64,000 bases of DNA, taken from positions 776,875 to 840,874 of the forward strand of contig OZ024787.1 of assembly GCA_964017065.1 (NCBI GenBank). The letters are read 5' to 3'. Made by a program: the position numbers and the translations under genes. Positions within the stretch are counted from its first letter, which is position 1; each line of letters begins with the position of its first letter. The DNA is from Haliclona indistincta (lineage: Eukaryota > Porifera > Demospongiae > Haplosclerida > Chalinidae). The notes under the pieces were generated by a model. That model was not told the origin of the DNA and ran no database searches. It was given only the letters and a program-made list of their open reading frames with translations. Shown here piece by piece: positions 12,763 to 23,100 of the stretch.

Positions 12763-13315
12763 TAGCCTCGTCCCCAGGCCAATTTTTCGCTTACGAAACG
12801 GACGAACGAAAACGGAAGCGCGAAAAAAGGGCCTGGTATCTATTGCAAGGGTGACCTTTGACCATTCCCCAGAATCTGGGGAATCCGTTCACACTCGAAT
12901 ATTTGTTTGTGATATTAGCCCGTATATTCACGTGAAAATGGCGCTCCAAGAAGCCTACTGTCTGCGTTGCAACCAGTAGAAGCGGATCTAGTGCTCGAGT
13001 ACGAGCAGCGAAGTCCTGTCTGTGTTCGCGCGGCCTCTACTGTGTATGGTGACTCTGCTGACATGTTTGAAATATACTTGTTCACAGAGTCTCTTCGAAA
13101 ACCGAGTATCTGGCGTCTACCACGTTGCTGCATTCGTCAGTAGCGTAACTACAGCAACGCTTTGCACAGCAGGTCTTGTATCGAGAATCAGTAGCGTGGC
13201 CACGTGTTTTCATAGCTAGCGCATGCGCACAATTACCCATGCAATAGATACCAGGCCTTAATTTTCGCTTATTCGTTCGTTTCGTTGCGAAAATTAATGG
13301 CAGGGGACGAGGCTA
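12763..13315. mobile_element. Mutator-like MITE, 553 bp, 9-bp target duplication
   Basis: Ends TAGCCTCGTCCCC and GGGGACGAGGCTA, extending imperfectly to about 50 bp. An inner inverted pair GGCCTGGTATCTATTGCA lies near 12829 and 13252. Flanked by TGCAGGCAC at 12754-12762 and 13316-13324. A 9-bp duplication fits Mutator-like elements. No transposase. Confidence 0.8.
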
Positions 13316-13324
13316 TGCAGGCAC

Positions 13325-13560
13325 GTACACACACAACATACACCGAGGCATACACACAACATACTCTACACATTAGTATGTATAATTGTATTTCGCACCG
13401 TCCACTGTTGGGTAATCGAGACTAGGTACGTACAGTAATAACTTACACGTGAAGACGGCTAAACGGCAGCGCCAGCATCAGGAGCAAGAAGCATCAGCTA
13501 TCTTCCAAGCAATTTCCAGATAGTGCTACCTTTGGTGGGGCTTTATAGAAGCTTCCGGCC
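13325..13560. other. Short unique stretch between elements
   Basis: Holds an ACACAACATAC-type repeat. On the minus strand there is an ATG context (MLALPFSRLH) running into a strong GTAAGT donor near 13449-13454. It could be a first exon, but there is no supporting homology. Confidence 0.25.
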
Positions 13561-13626
13561 AGGCCAGGCCAGTGCCACGCCCATCAGATGCACTCTCAGG
13601 CCACTAAGAGGCCAGTGCTACGCCTA

Positions 13627-14211
13627 AGGGAGGGCGGGGTAATTCCGGACACACTTTCGGTTGTCGTAGTAGCGAGCTTGGTTTTCGACAGCAGAAAAAG
13701 CGTACCAAAAAAAAACAACAGCGCATTGAACTTTATCTATGTGCTATCTGTCAGCCAAGTTATAGTTTTCAATGACGACCGGCAGGACGAAAACACGCAC
13801 GTTTAACAATGCAACCAGAAAATATGAGCATTTTGGTACACGGGGTAATTTCGGACACCTAGCTAGATATCGTCCTCGCCGATCAAATAGAGTCTTGCGT
13901 CGTATATAAGTCAATTCTACATCATGTTAGTGCTGTTTCTCTTGTAAAGATGCTCGGCGAGGCTACTAAAAGAACTCAACAACCCGATAGTACAAGGCTA
14001 GTGGAAGGAAAACCGTTTTTGCCGATACACAAGATAACTTGTCGCTGTCAACAGAGAACAAGCGATTCGCCGTACTATGCTTATTAGCCCATGATAGCTT
14101 GATGGTATAGCTATAATAAGAATGGCTTACTGCAGTCGCTGGCCCTTCTGCAGCGAAACAGAACCCGAGGGTCCGAAATTACCCCGTGTCCGTAATTACC
14201 CCGCCCTCCCT
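13627..14211. mobile_element. TA-target MITE, 585 bp
   Basis: Ends AGGGAGGGCGGGGTAATT and its inverse. An internal GGGGTAATTTCGGACAC repeats the end sequence. Flanked by TA at 13625-13626 and 14212-14213. The right arm of the surrounding inverted repeat keeps the empty site with one TA at 16961-16962. Tc1/mariner-type by target; no transposase. Confidence 0.9.
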
Positions 14212-14275
14212 TATCAAACTTCCTGTCGAACACATGACCAGCGCATGGTTCAAGTAGCACTGATTCTCGTGACTA

Positions 14276-14453
14276 CAGTTGTTTGCGAAGATCTTGCATA
14301 ACGGAAGCGTAAGCGGAAGTATGACGTTGGCCAATCAAACGCACGTATAGGCGTGACTAACTGAAGCTGTACACGTGACGAAAAGTGAATTTGATTGGCC
14401 AGCGTCACACTTCCGCTTTCGCTTTCGTTATGCAAGATCTTCGCAAACAACTG
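14276..14453. mobile_element. TA-target MITE, 178 bp, almost all inverted repeat
   Basis: Starts CAGTTGTTTGCGAAGATCTT and ends with its complement, with arms of about 65 bp. TA at 14274-14275 and 14454-14455. The matching empty site with one TA is at 16903-16904 in the other arm. Confidence 0.9.
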
Positions 14454-14475
14454 TAGCTATAGGCCGGGCTCAAGT

Positions 14476-15134
14476 CAGAGGAGGTTGGCCACGCGTCATC
14501 GATCATCATTTCTACGTATACAATGCGTAGGCCGAGTTCATGTGACCGCACAGGCCGGACGTAATTCCAACATGAATAACTTAAATTAATAGACTTTTTC
14601 GAACCTTTTCGAACCTCATGAATTTATTCATATTATATGAATTTGCTGATTTGCAACTAGTTGGAGGCGCAGGGCAGAGCGAAACTGTTTGCAAGCGTTC
14701 AAGAAGTTGTTAACCGACCAAAAGAAGGTCGTATTTCAGGACGCTTGGCTCGGCTTGGCCGTTTTGGTTGCCACACTGTGAAACATTGGGAAGGAGCAGA
14801 AGATGGTCTACGGTGACCATGAGCGCCGAAGGAACGCTGTGAGCATTTGAAACAGCATTGGAGCTTGCCAACATTATTGTAGGACCGCTTATAACAGTCG
14901 TACAGCATACTGAGCACAGCCTACCGCCAGTCAAGGCTACAGCATTCAATCACTGCTAGCAGCAGTTCTACATCACTCGTGGACAGCCTCGTGTACATTT
15001 GGTCTCCATTCGCACAGCACTGACTGTAGCTGGACTGCCAGCAGCTCTGCTGCAGCATCGGTGGGCGGGGCTCTTTGCTATTTCATTGTCATGTGATCGT
15101 GCGTGTAAGTATGACGCGTGGCCAACCTCCTCTG
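14476..15134. mobile_element. Mutator-like element, 659 bp, 9-bp target duplication
   Basis: 24-bp terminal inverted repeats starting CAGAGGAGGTTGGCCACGCG. Flanked by GGCTCAAGT at 14467-14475 and 15135-15143. The empty site, a single copy on the complementary strand, is at 16882-16890. No long ORF. The interior has a TTTTTCGAACCTTTTCGAAC doublet. Confidence 0.88.
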
Positions 15135-15349
15135 GGCTCAAGTGCACGCCAGCTTGCTCAACCTCTTTCTCTTGCCTGCAGTGTCTGTATGCACACTGGA
15201 TGACGACTACTAGGCCGACACTGTACTCGTGCACAGGCTAGGCTGCCACACAGTCTCTACTGAGTTGCAAAGCCAGCTAGTAGACCTGTCATCTCTTGAT
15301 GCACTCTCAGGCTTGTCAATTCTCTGTCATCTCTTGACTCATGCAGGCT

Positions 15350-16376
15350 CCACTCACTTAATTATCTATCATATTTTATTGAGTGCATGGTGTTAAGTAT
15401 GACATTTTCATTGGTCTACTATTGTCAATGATTTAACCGTACAATGCTGTCATGATATCTTCATTGGACATTTCTGAATTGCAATTAGTGAGTGGCAGTT
15501 TTGTTGCCTGTCTTGCATGACAGTAATACATTGCATGTAATTTGCATTTGGTTAATAAGAGGATAGATATAATTTTACCTCACGAAACAAAACGTGGGCA
15601 AGCCGAAACTCCAGTCTTTCATTAGCATTAACACTGCAGCTAGTCACCAAATCTACTAGTTGCTTGACAAGACGGTGAGTCTATCAGCTGTTGGCTAGCA
15701 CATAGCATAATTAGATTCCACTACAACAAGAATTACTTGTAAAATGATCATTTTTACACTTTTATTTATGATGCTACAATACAATTCTATTGCGAAAATG
15801 AACAATAAGCACTACATATATACATGACTATAAATACTATAGATGCATAGTGCCGGCATTAATGGTGGTGGGAAGTAGCTATTTCCTGATTGACTGCAAA
15901 GGAAGAACAAAAATTATACATGTGTAGCTATAATTATAGCTGTCTCTTATTACTGTTAAAAATGGCTGTATGATGCAGACTACAACATACAACAACTAAT
16001 GGGTACATTTTGGTGGGTGTGGTACTAACAGCATCTATGACTACAGTATCAAGAATGACATGTCATTCTATATCAAGAGAGATATAGAATGTATCATGTG
16101 GAAAGCTAGAATATGATCAAGACACACACGATCTAGATCAACGGATATTACTGTCACTTACCACCCTATACTTCATGGTGTAGATATAATCACATGGACA
16201 CACGTTAACAACAGAGTCTGCACAGTATTAGATCTATCGTCTTACGCCATTCCAGATCTATATGGAGCAATGAGCTGCTATAATTATAGCCAGTCAACTC
16301 AGCTGGTAGCGTTGTCGATCACGAGAAGGCGACTTGAACCATGCGCTGGTCCTGTGTTCGACAGTAAGTTTGGTAG
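15350..16376. other. Spacer of the large inverted repeat, no gene seen
   Basis: AT-rich, without a long ORF on either strand. Near 16055-16085 TCAAGAATGACATGTCATTC and TCAAGAGAGATATAGAATG form short imperfect palindromes. Confidence 0.5.
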
Positions 16377-16735
16377 GCCTGAGAGTGCATCAAGAGATGA
16401 CAGGTCTGATAGAGTGGACTAGCCTGAGAGTGCATCAAGAGATGACAGGTCTGATAGAGAATTGACAAGCCTGAGAGTGCATCAAGAGATGGCAGGTCTG
16501 ATAGAGAATTGACAAGCCTGAGAGTGCATCAAGAGATGGCATGTCTGATAGAGAATTGACAAACCTGAGAGTGCATCAAGAGATGACAGGTCTGATAGAG
16601 AATTGACAAGCCTGAGAGTGCATCAAGAGATGGCAGGTCTGATAGAGAATTGACAAGCCTGAGAGTGCATCAAGAGATGACAGGTCTGATAGAGAATTGA
16701 CTAACCTAGCCGAGAGTGCATCAAGAGATGACAGG
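16377..16735. repeat. 47-bp minisatellite, about 7.5 copies
   Basis: Unit begins CCTGAGAGTGCATCAAGAGA and ends GATAGAGAATTGACAAG. The left arm of the large inverted repeat holds only 1-2 inverse units (about 15283-15345), so the expansion happened in the right arm after the arms formed. Confidence 0.93.
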
Positions 16736-17183
16736 TCTACTAGCTGGCTTTGCAACTCAGCAGAGACTGTGTGACAGCTAGCCCGTGCACGAGTACAGTG
16801 CCGACCTAGTACTAGTAGTCGTCATCCAATGTGCATACAGACACTGCAGTCAAGAGAAAGAGGTTGAGCAAGCTGGCGTGCACTTGAGCCCGGCCTTATA
16901 GCTAGTCACGAGAATGCTACTTGAACCATGCGCTGGTCATGTGTTCGACAGGAAGTTTGGTAGGCGTGGCACTGGCCTGAGAGTGCACCGGCCTGAGACT
17001 GCATCGGGATGACAAGTCCTTATCCATATTTCCGGCCTGAGCGTGGAGGTGGGCGGATGACAAGTACTGGCTATTTCCGGCCTGTGAGTGGAGGTATTTC
17101 CGGCCACAAAGACGGCTCAGTACGTGCATAATATTATTGAACTGCACTTCACTGAAAAAGAAAAAAGGACACAAACAAAAAAA

Positions 17184-17562
17184 TAAAAAGATTTCTATCG
17201 AAATCAAAAGGATGTAGTGTTGTGAAATCTAACACTGGTCCACAATGTAAACTAAGTTAAACAAGGAACAAGCATGGAATGGTAACACGATTGACTTGCT
17301 AACAGACCATAGATTCCTACATCAGTGACTGTACATAAGATCAATGTTTTGTCACAAGTTGAATTTAATTCAATGCACGTCTGGTGTCAGTCAACAGCAA
17401 CTAAATGTAGCTGAACTAGCTATAGTCAGCCACTGATGTAGGGATCTATGGTCTGTTAGCAAGTCAATCGTGTTACCATTCCATGCTTGTTCCTTGTTAG
17501 TTTACATTGTGGACCAGTGTCAGATTTCACAACCCTACATCCTTTTGAATCTTTTTATTTTC
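17184..17562. mobile_element. Foldback element FB, copy 1
   Basis: Arms of about 130-150 bp in inverse orientation, from AAAAAGATTTCTATCGAAAT through CAAGGAACAAGCATGGAATG to CTAACAGACCATAGAT, then the mirror image. Other copies are at 24990-25320, 32832-33152 and 61007-61320. The divergent centre has no ORF of note. Confidence 0.85.
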
Positions 17563-17699
17563 TTTTATTATTATGATCACTCGCATGCGTAATAAAATCT
17601 CAAATCTATTTACCTACACATTATATGGCATCTATACTGTATGTGAGACATTTCAGTGCGACCATTTTTGCATGTTTGATCCTAATAAATAATGGGATA

Positions 17700-18345
17700 A
17701 AATTCAGTGCATGTGACACTTTCTCAACAAGTATGCTTGTGATCCAAAACAAATGTGTAGTGCATTAGTCACTAAAGCATAGCTACAAGACACTCTGTGT
17801 GGGTCTCAATTCAACAGATGATGCATTTAAACTAGCTACAACTTAAACTTGCATCACATCATTTGTGAAAGCAATCCAGCTAGCTAGCTAATAATCCAGC
17901 TACTGCTAGCTAGCTAGCTAGTTAGCTAGCTAGCAGTAGCTACTGATACTGCTAGCTAGCTAGCTGTCAGTGGTGAACTGTACAACAACACTGCTGATAA
18001 ACATAGCAGAACAATTTCTGTGATACACCCACTATTCAATACTTTGTACAATGTATTTTTATGTGGCTTCTAGTTCAGTGATCCTTTCGAGAAACATGCA
18101 GAGCATGGCAAGTTTTCCTGCATTAGCCACTAATGCACCCACCATGTATAATAGCTACAAGATCTAACTAGACCGCACTCTGTGTGGTCTCAATTAGAGT
18201 GGTTCCACCAAAATCCATTAACATGTAGTGCATCCCCTGTGTGTGAAAAACATGATAAGTTGTAGCTATACTGATATTGTACAGTCAACAACAGATGGTG
18301 CATTTAAACAAGCTACAACTTAAACTTGCATCACATCTTCCTTCA
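17700..18345 (+). pseudogene. Relic family locus: flank plus a short internal gene fragment
   Basis: Upstream-flank sequence (17700-17880), then a GCTA-rich stretch (17876-17967), then about 150 bp of family coding sequence (17968-18115; compare LLYNNTAxKHGGAI...VIHPLFN in intact copies), then another flank block (18120-18340). Coding sequence before and after the fragment is absent. The same architecture occurs inverted at about 50880-51300 and 53815-54240. Confidence 0.75.
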
Positions 18346-18349
18346 TTGT

Positions 18350-19495
18350 CCTCCCTGCATAGGAAATAAAAATCAGTTCTCTTCCAAATTCGTTGGGGAC
18401 AGCGTCTCTCGGACACAATACGTAGTTGCATCTGGTTGAGAAACTGGGAGGGAGACTGAAGTAGTAATGTCAGTGAGATCAGTATTATCAGGAGTAAGTG
18501 TGATAGGGGTCACACCTACTCCTGATAGCTGCTTCATTGCAGAAACCGTACTGAAATTTGCCGAAGAATGGCAAAGACAGAAATTTTAGAACTTAGCCTT
18601 CAGAGCAGCAGACAATGATACAGATCTAATTTCTCCTCTCAGATGCAGTGTAGTCAAGTTTTCAGTCCGAGACCATGCTGCTAGCTAGCTGCGCTGAAGT
18701 CAGTGACCAGAACACTGACTGGAATGAGCTACTACTAACTTCTCTCTGGATCTGATGGTATACAAAAGAAGTACTCTGGACTAAAGCTCTTTGTAGTAAT
18801 CTTTTGTTATTTCTTGTAATCTTTCAGTCTTCTTCTAGTCAGTTTGTCACCTCCTGCATGTTTGTCATGTGAGTGTTGTAAAGTCATTTTTCCTCTTTCT
18901 GTTTAAATACTGTGTACATGTGTTGTGCACTTGATTTGAGAATTAGAATTTGATCCAGTGAATTTCTCTCTTGGTTCACTGTTCATGTTACTACACTCTT
19001 CTTATTAGTCTATTGGTACCAAAGATAATTAAGTGTTCTTCAGGAATCTGCAATCAGTGCTGTGAGAAAGGTGACATCATAGTTTTACATGCAGCAGATT
19101 AACCGTCTATGATGAACTCATTGGTGATAGGTACATGTTCTTGAATCCAGTCAACATGCAAAAGCTAGAACAATGAATAATTATAGCTACTTGTTGATGA
19201 GGTAACGTGGTTCATTTTAAAACTTTTCACTATTTTGATGTTGTTTGCAGAATACTGATGACAGTACAATGGATTCTGTTATTGCCAATGCATGTGCATC
19301 AACAGAAACCTTCTTAATAAAGAAGCAGATGTGAATAGTGGGCAGAGCTATAGAACAATGCCATTGATACTATATCTACAAAACTACATGCATGAATGAT
19401 TCTGACTGATGATGAAATGTTACTTGTGCACACAAACTTTTAATCCTCATAATAATTGTCAATTAAAGTAGCAAGCTCTTTGTTCATAACATACC
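18350..19495 (+). repeat. Distal upstream block shared by copy B, copy C and relics
   Basis: Homologous in inverse orientation to 47900-49070 upstream of copy C and to 49680-50680 and 52615-53620 in the tandem duplication. Contains a conserved hairpin (18486-18527), a 41-codon open stretch from about 18467, and AT-rich sequence. No protein function recognised. Confidence 0.7.
18486..18527. other. Conserved 18-bp hairpin with 6-nt loop
   Basis: TATCAGGAGTAAGTGTGA pairs with TCACACCTACTCCTGATA (one G-T), loop TAGGGG. The corresponding hairpin upstream of copy C (48856-48909) keeps inner stem and loop size but has GTGCGA/TCGCAC instead of GTGTGA/TCACAC, a paired change. Confidence 0.6.
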
Positions 19496-19539
19496 TCGGT
19501 ATTTGAAATTGGATTTATAGCCCACAAGGCCCATAAAGG

Positions 19540-19800
19540 ACTTTTTGTCCTAGGACAGTTTTCGTTGCCGTATTTTAGTCACAGGAAAGTTTCGTCGGAA
19601 TATTTAGGTCCTATAGAACAGTTCCGTTAGCTTATTTTGTCCTAGGACAGATTTCATTGACGTTTTTTGTCCTAGAACAATTTCATGCTGGGTAGGACAA
19701 AAACCGTCGATCCAATTTTGTCCTACCCAAATTTGTCCTACTTTACAGTCAACAACAGATGGTGCATCCTAATTTTGTCCTAGGACAAAATTGGTCTATA
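19540..19800 (+). promoter_or_regulatory. Cluster of TTTTGTCCTAGGACA palindromes upstream of copy B
   Basis: Four to six copies of TTTGTCCTA/TAGGACAAA half-sites, including the full palindrome TTTTGTCCTAGGACAAAA. They lie about 400-650 bp before the ATG. A related degraded cluster lies at 47720-47880 upstream of copy C. It may be a small element or a regulatory array. Confidence 0.45.
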
Positions 19801-19864
19801 AATTTTTAACATTAACAAGATAAAACAATGACTAGTCTGGATGGAATCAGACACTACGTATGTG

Positions 19865-20196
19865 GTCCCAAAAAAGTGCATTAGTCACTAATGCATCCAA
19901 CATGTATAATAGCTACAAGATCTAACTAGACCGCACTCTGTGTGGGTCTCAATTAGAGTGGTTCGACCACAATCTATTAACATGTACTGCATCCCCTGTG
20001 TGTGAAAAACATAATAAGTTGTAGCTATACTGATATTGTACAGTCAACAACAGATGGTGCATTTAAACAAGCTACAACTTAAACTTGGATCACATCTTTT
20101 GTGAGAGCAATCCAGCAATATAAAAGCTAAACCCTTCTCAGTGTTCACTGTGACCCAATTGACACACTCTGATAGTACAGGACTACTATTTAACTG
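19865..20196 (+). promoter_or_regulatory. Proximal promoter and leader of copy B
   Basis: TATAAAAG at 20119-20126, 71-78 bp before the ATG, in the context CCAGCAATATAAAAG. It is followed by TTCACTGTGACCCAATTGAC and the leader to CAGGACTACTATTTAACTG. The same order is found at copies C and F, which supports a real core promoter. The upstream block with CACTCTGTGTGGGTCTCAAT recurs at all copies and relics. Confidence 0.75.
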
Positions 20197-23100
20197 ATGG
20201 CTGCTGCACTACTAGTGTTGCTGCTGTTGTTGGCTGTACCTCTCACTGCTTTCACAACCACTGATGTCTACTATGTCACAGCTGATGATGCTAAGCAGTC
20301 ATGTCCTCCACACCAGATATGCCACAACCTCTCCTACTATATCTCCCAGTCGGACCACTACTTCACCTCTGACACCACCATCATCTTCTTGGAAGGAGAA
20401 CACAGCTTTGACAGAGAGGATCTTGTACATGTCAATGATGTACACAACCTTACTCTGAAGGGACAAGGTCAGTGGCCGGTAGCAGGAGCTGAGGAGACTG
20501 TGATGCAGTCTACTGTCATTATCAACTGCGACAGAGAAAGAGGAGGGTTCTACTTTAATACCTCTCATGACATCACTGTTGAAGGTCTTACAGTAGTCAA
20601 CTGTGGAGGACTGGATAACAAAGCAGTGATGTACTTTGATACTGTCGTGAATCTATTCTTTCAAAAGAATTCAATACAACACATGACAGGATTTGGACTA
20701 TTTGTCCATAACTGTGGCCATGTCATCATCACCAACTGCTCCTACTATCATTCAGCATGGTGCAATTACTCCTTACCATTTTTCTACGATGGGTATGCAT
20801 ATGGTGGTGGAGTAGGCATTGTCTATGATACTCAGTACAGCAATACAGGCTACACACTAGAGCTATCACACTCTAATATGACCAAATGTTGTAGTGTTAT
20901 ACAATTTGGAGGAGGTATATCCTTGCAAGCAAAATCTAGAGGTTCAGTAAGAGTGCTATTGAGTCATCTGGTCCTCTTAAATAACTCAGCAGCATTTAAT
21001 AATGTATTACAATTTATACGAAATTCTGGAGCTGGTTTGGGTGCAATGATGATTGGTAATGGTAATGTGTCACTTAATATCAGCAACTGTCTTTTCCTTC
21101 AAGGGCGTACTTTTGGTCAAGGTACAGGAGGTATGTCTTTCTTTGTTGACTCTACTCGAGTAGTAATCACAATTCAGAACACAGACTTGGTGGAAAATGA
21201 TGGTTTTGACGCTAGTGAGATTTATTTCCTAAGCTCCAACTCACATGGCTCATCATTGTCTATACTGAACTCAACTATCACACACACAGAAACACCGTCA
21301 ATGAATGGAGTGATTATTAAGGGCTGTTGCACTGGAGTCATTTTTAACAACAATAGAATTAGACTTACTAAGATAATTGCAAGTGGCATGTTTTTTGATA
21401 GTCAGATTCAAGGTTCTGGTAATTCTAATAATGTGCAATCATTGAAAATGGACAACTGTACTATTGAGAGAAGTCAAAGTGAGACAGCACTTTTACATGT
21501 GAGAGGCAAAATATTCCTTATCAATAATTGTACATTCTCAAACAACTCAGGAAATCAGTCAGTTATCATGATTCATAATAGTGATGACAATGTTAATTTT
21601 TATTGGATGAAAATTTCAATACTACGCGATATTATTAGTAACTGTTTAATATCTGATAATAACATGACTGGAATTGTTATTATGAAGAGCAACAAAGGAT
21701 TAGTGTTTAGAGGTCGCAATGTGATAAAAAACAACAGAAACACCCAGGGAGCTGGTATTGTACTCATGAACAATGTCCACATTGTAGTCGATGGTGAGCT
21801 GCTGCTGTACAACAACACTGCTGAGAAACATGGCGGAGCAATTCTTGTGATGCACCCAATATTCAATTCAGAACAGCAAAATACATATTGCACCATGAAT
21901 CTTAATGGAGCTTCTAGTTCAGTGATCTTTTCGGGAAACAGAGCAGGCCAAGGAGGGAGTGATATGTATGGAGCTATACTGATGGGTTGTTATGCACATT
22001 ATAATGATACTTGGCAGTCTGTATCGCATGTAAGACATTCTAATGAAATCTCATGGTACTTTGACACTCCTCTTATGAAATATCTTCATTTCAGTAACAC
22101 TGACAGACTCTCCTCCATGTCCTCTGACCCCATCATGGTCTGCTTCTGTAACACCACCACCAACTTACCAGACTGCTCCGATAGGACCCATCACATACAA
22201 ACATATCCAGGACTAGAGATCAGCACATCAATAGCAACAGTAGGATACTATGGTGGTACAAGTCCTGGTGTTGTGAAGGTCACCGCTCAACATGCAAGAC
22301 TAGTTCAATACTACGGACAAAATGAAACCACTGAATGTTTCCAGCTACACATTCTCCTGCAGAACACATCCTCAACAACAGCACTGGTTGATATCAGAGT
22401 AGATGGTAGACTACCAAACTTGGGTGTGTCTATTAGAGTGAACATTCTAAACTGCCCAATTGGCTTCACTGAGATCAAAGGACAGTGTCAATGTGACCAA
22501 TTCTTGGATACTAGCAAAGTCCAATGCAATTTGTCAGCCAAACCTTTCAAGTTCATGAGATCAGGCAACGGTTGGTTTGGCTACATCAACAACACTCAGT
22601 ATATAACAGGTACTACTAATTTTCCTTTTGACTACTGCAATCGATCCGATGTCTCATTTGACATCATGGCACCTGATCGTCAGTGTGTGGCCAATAGAGT
22701 AGGTATACTTTGTGGACAATGCCTATCTCACCTTAGTATCATGCTGGGATCTAACCACTGTGGTACTTGCTCTAACTGGTATCTTTTCTTGTTGCCAGTG
22801 TTTGCCATCGCTGGCATTGTGCTAGTGGCTGTTTTAATGATCCTCAACTTGAATGTCTCTGTCGGAACTACATGTATCAACGGACTACTGTTCTATGCTA
22901 ATATGGTAAAGCTCAATGAACCTTTCTTCTTCCCATATGGTAGTATTCCAGTGGTGAGCCAGTTCATCTCATGGCTGAACCTTGACCTGGGTATTGAAGT
23001 GTGCTTGTTTGATGGACTAGATGGCTACTGGAACACTTGGCTACAGTTTGTCTTTCCTGCTTACCTGTTCCTGCTCATGGGTGGTATTATTGTTGGCTGC

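Larger units (their letters stand above)
13560..16990. repeat. Large inverted repeat (foldback structure) with three insertions in the left arm
   Basis: Left-arm pieces 13570-13626, 14212-14275, 14454-14475 and 15135-15330 match, as reverse complement and in order, the right arm at about 16680-16990. Example: CACATGACCAGCGCATGGTT on the left and its complement at about 16925-16945 on the right. The left-arm gaps are exactly the three transposons listed below. Spacer about 15350-16377. Confidence 0.85.

Noticed and set aside
16300..16380. tRNA or tRNA-derived SINE (CTCAGCTGGTAGCG, GTGTTCGAC)
   Set aside because: Box-like words are present, but no cloverleaf forms and the segment is part of the inverted repeat.
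18467..18592. 41-codon ORF (MSVRSVLSGVSVIGV...)
   Set aside because: Open at copy B, but frameshifted or stopped in the homologous blocks upstream of C and in the relics; more likely structured non-coding DNA.
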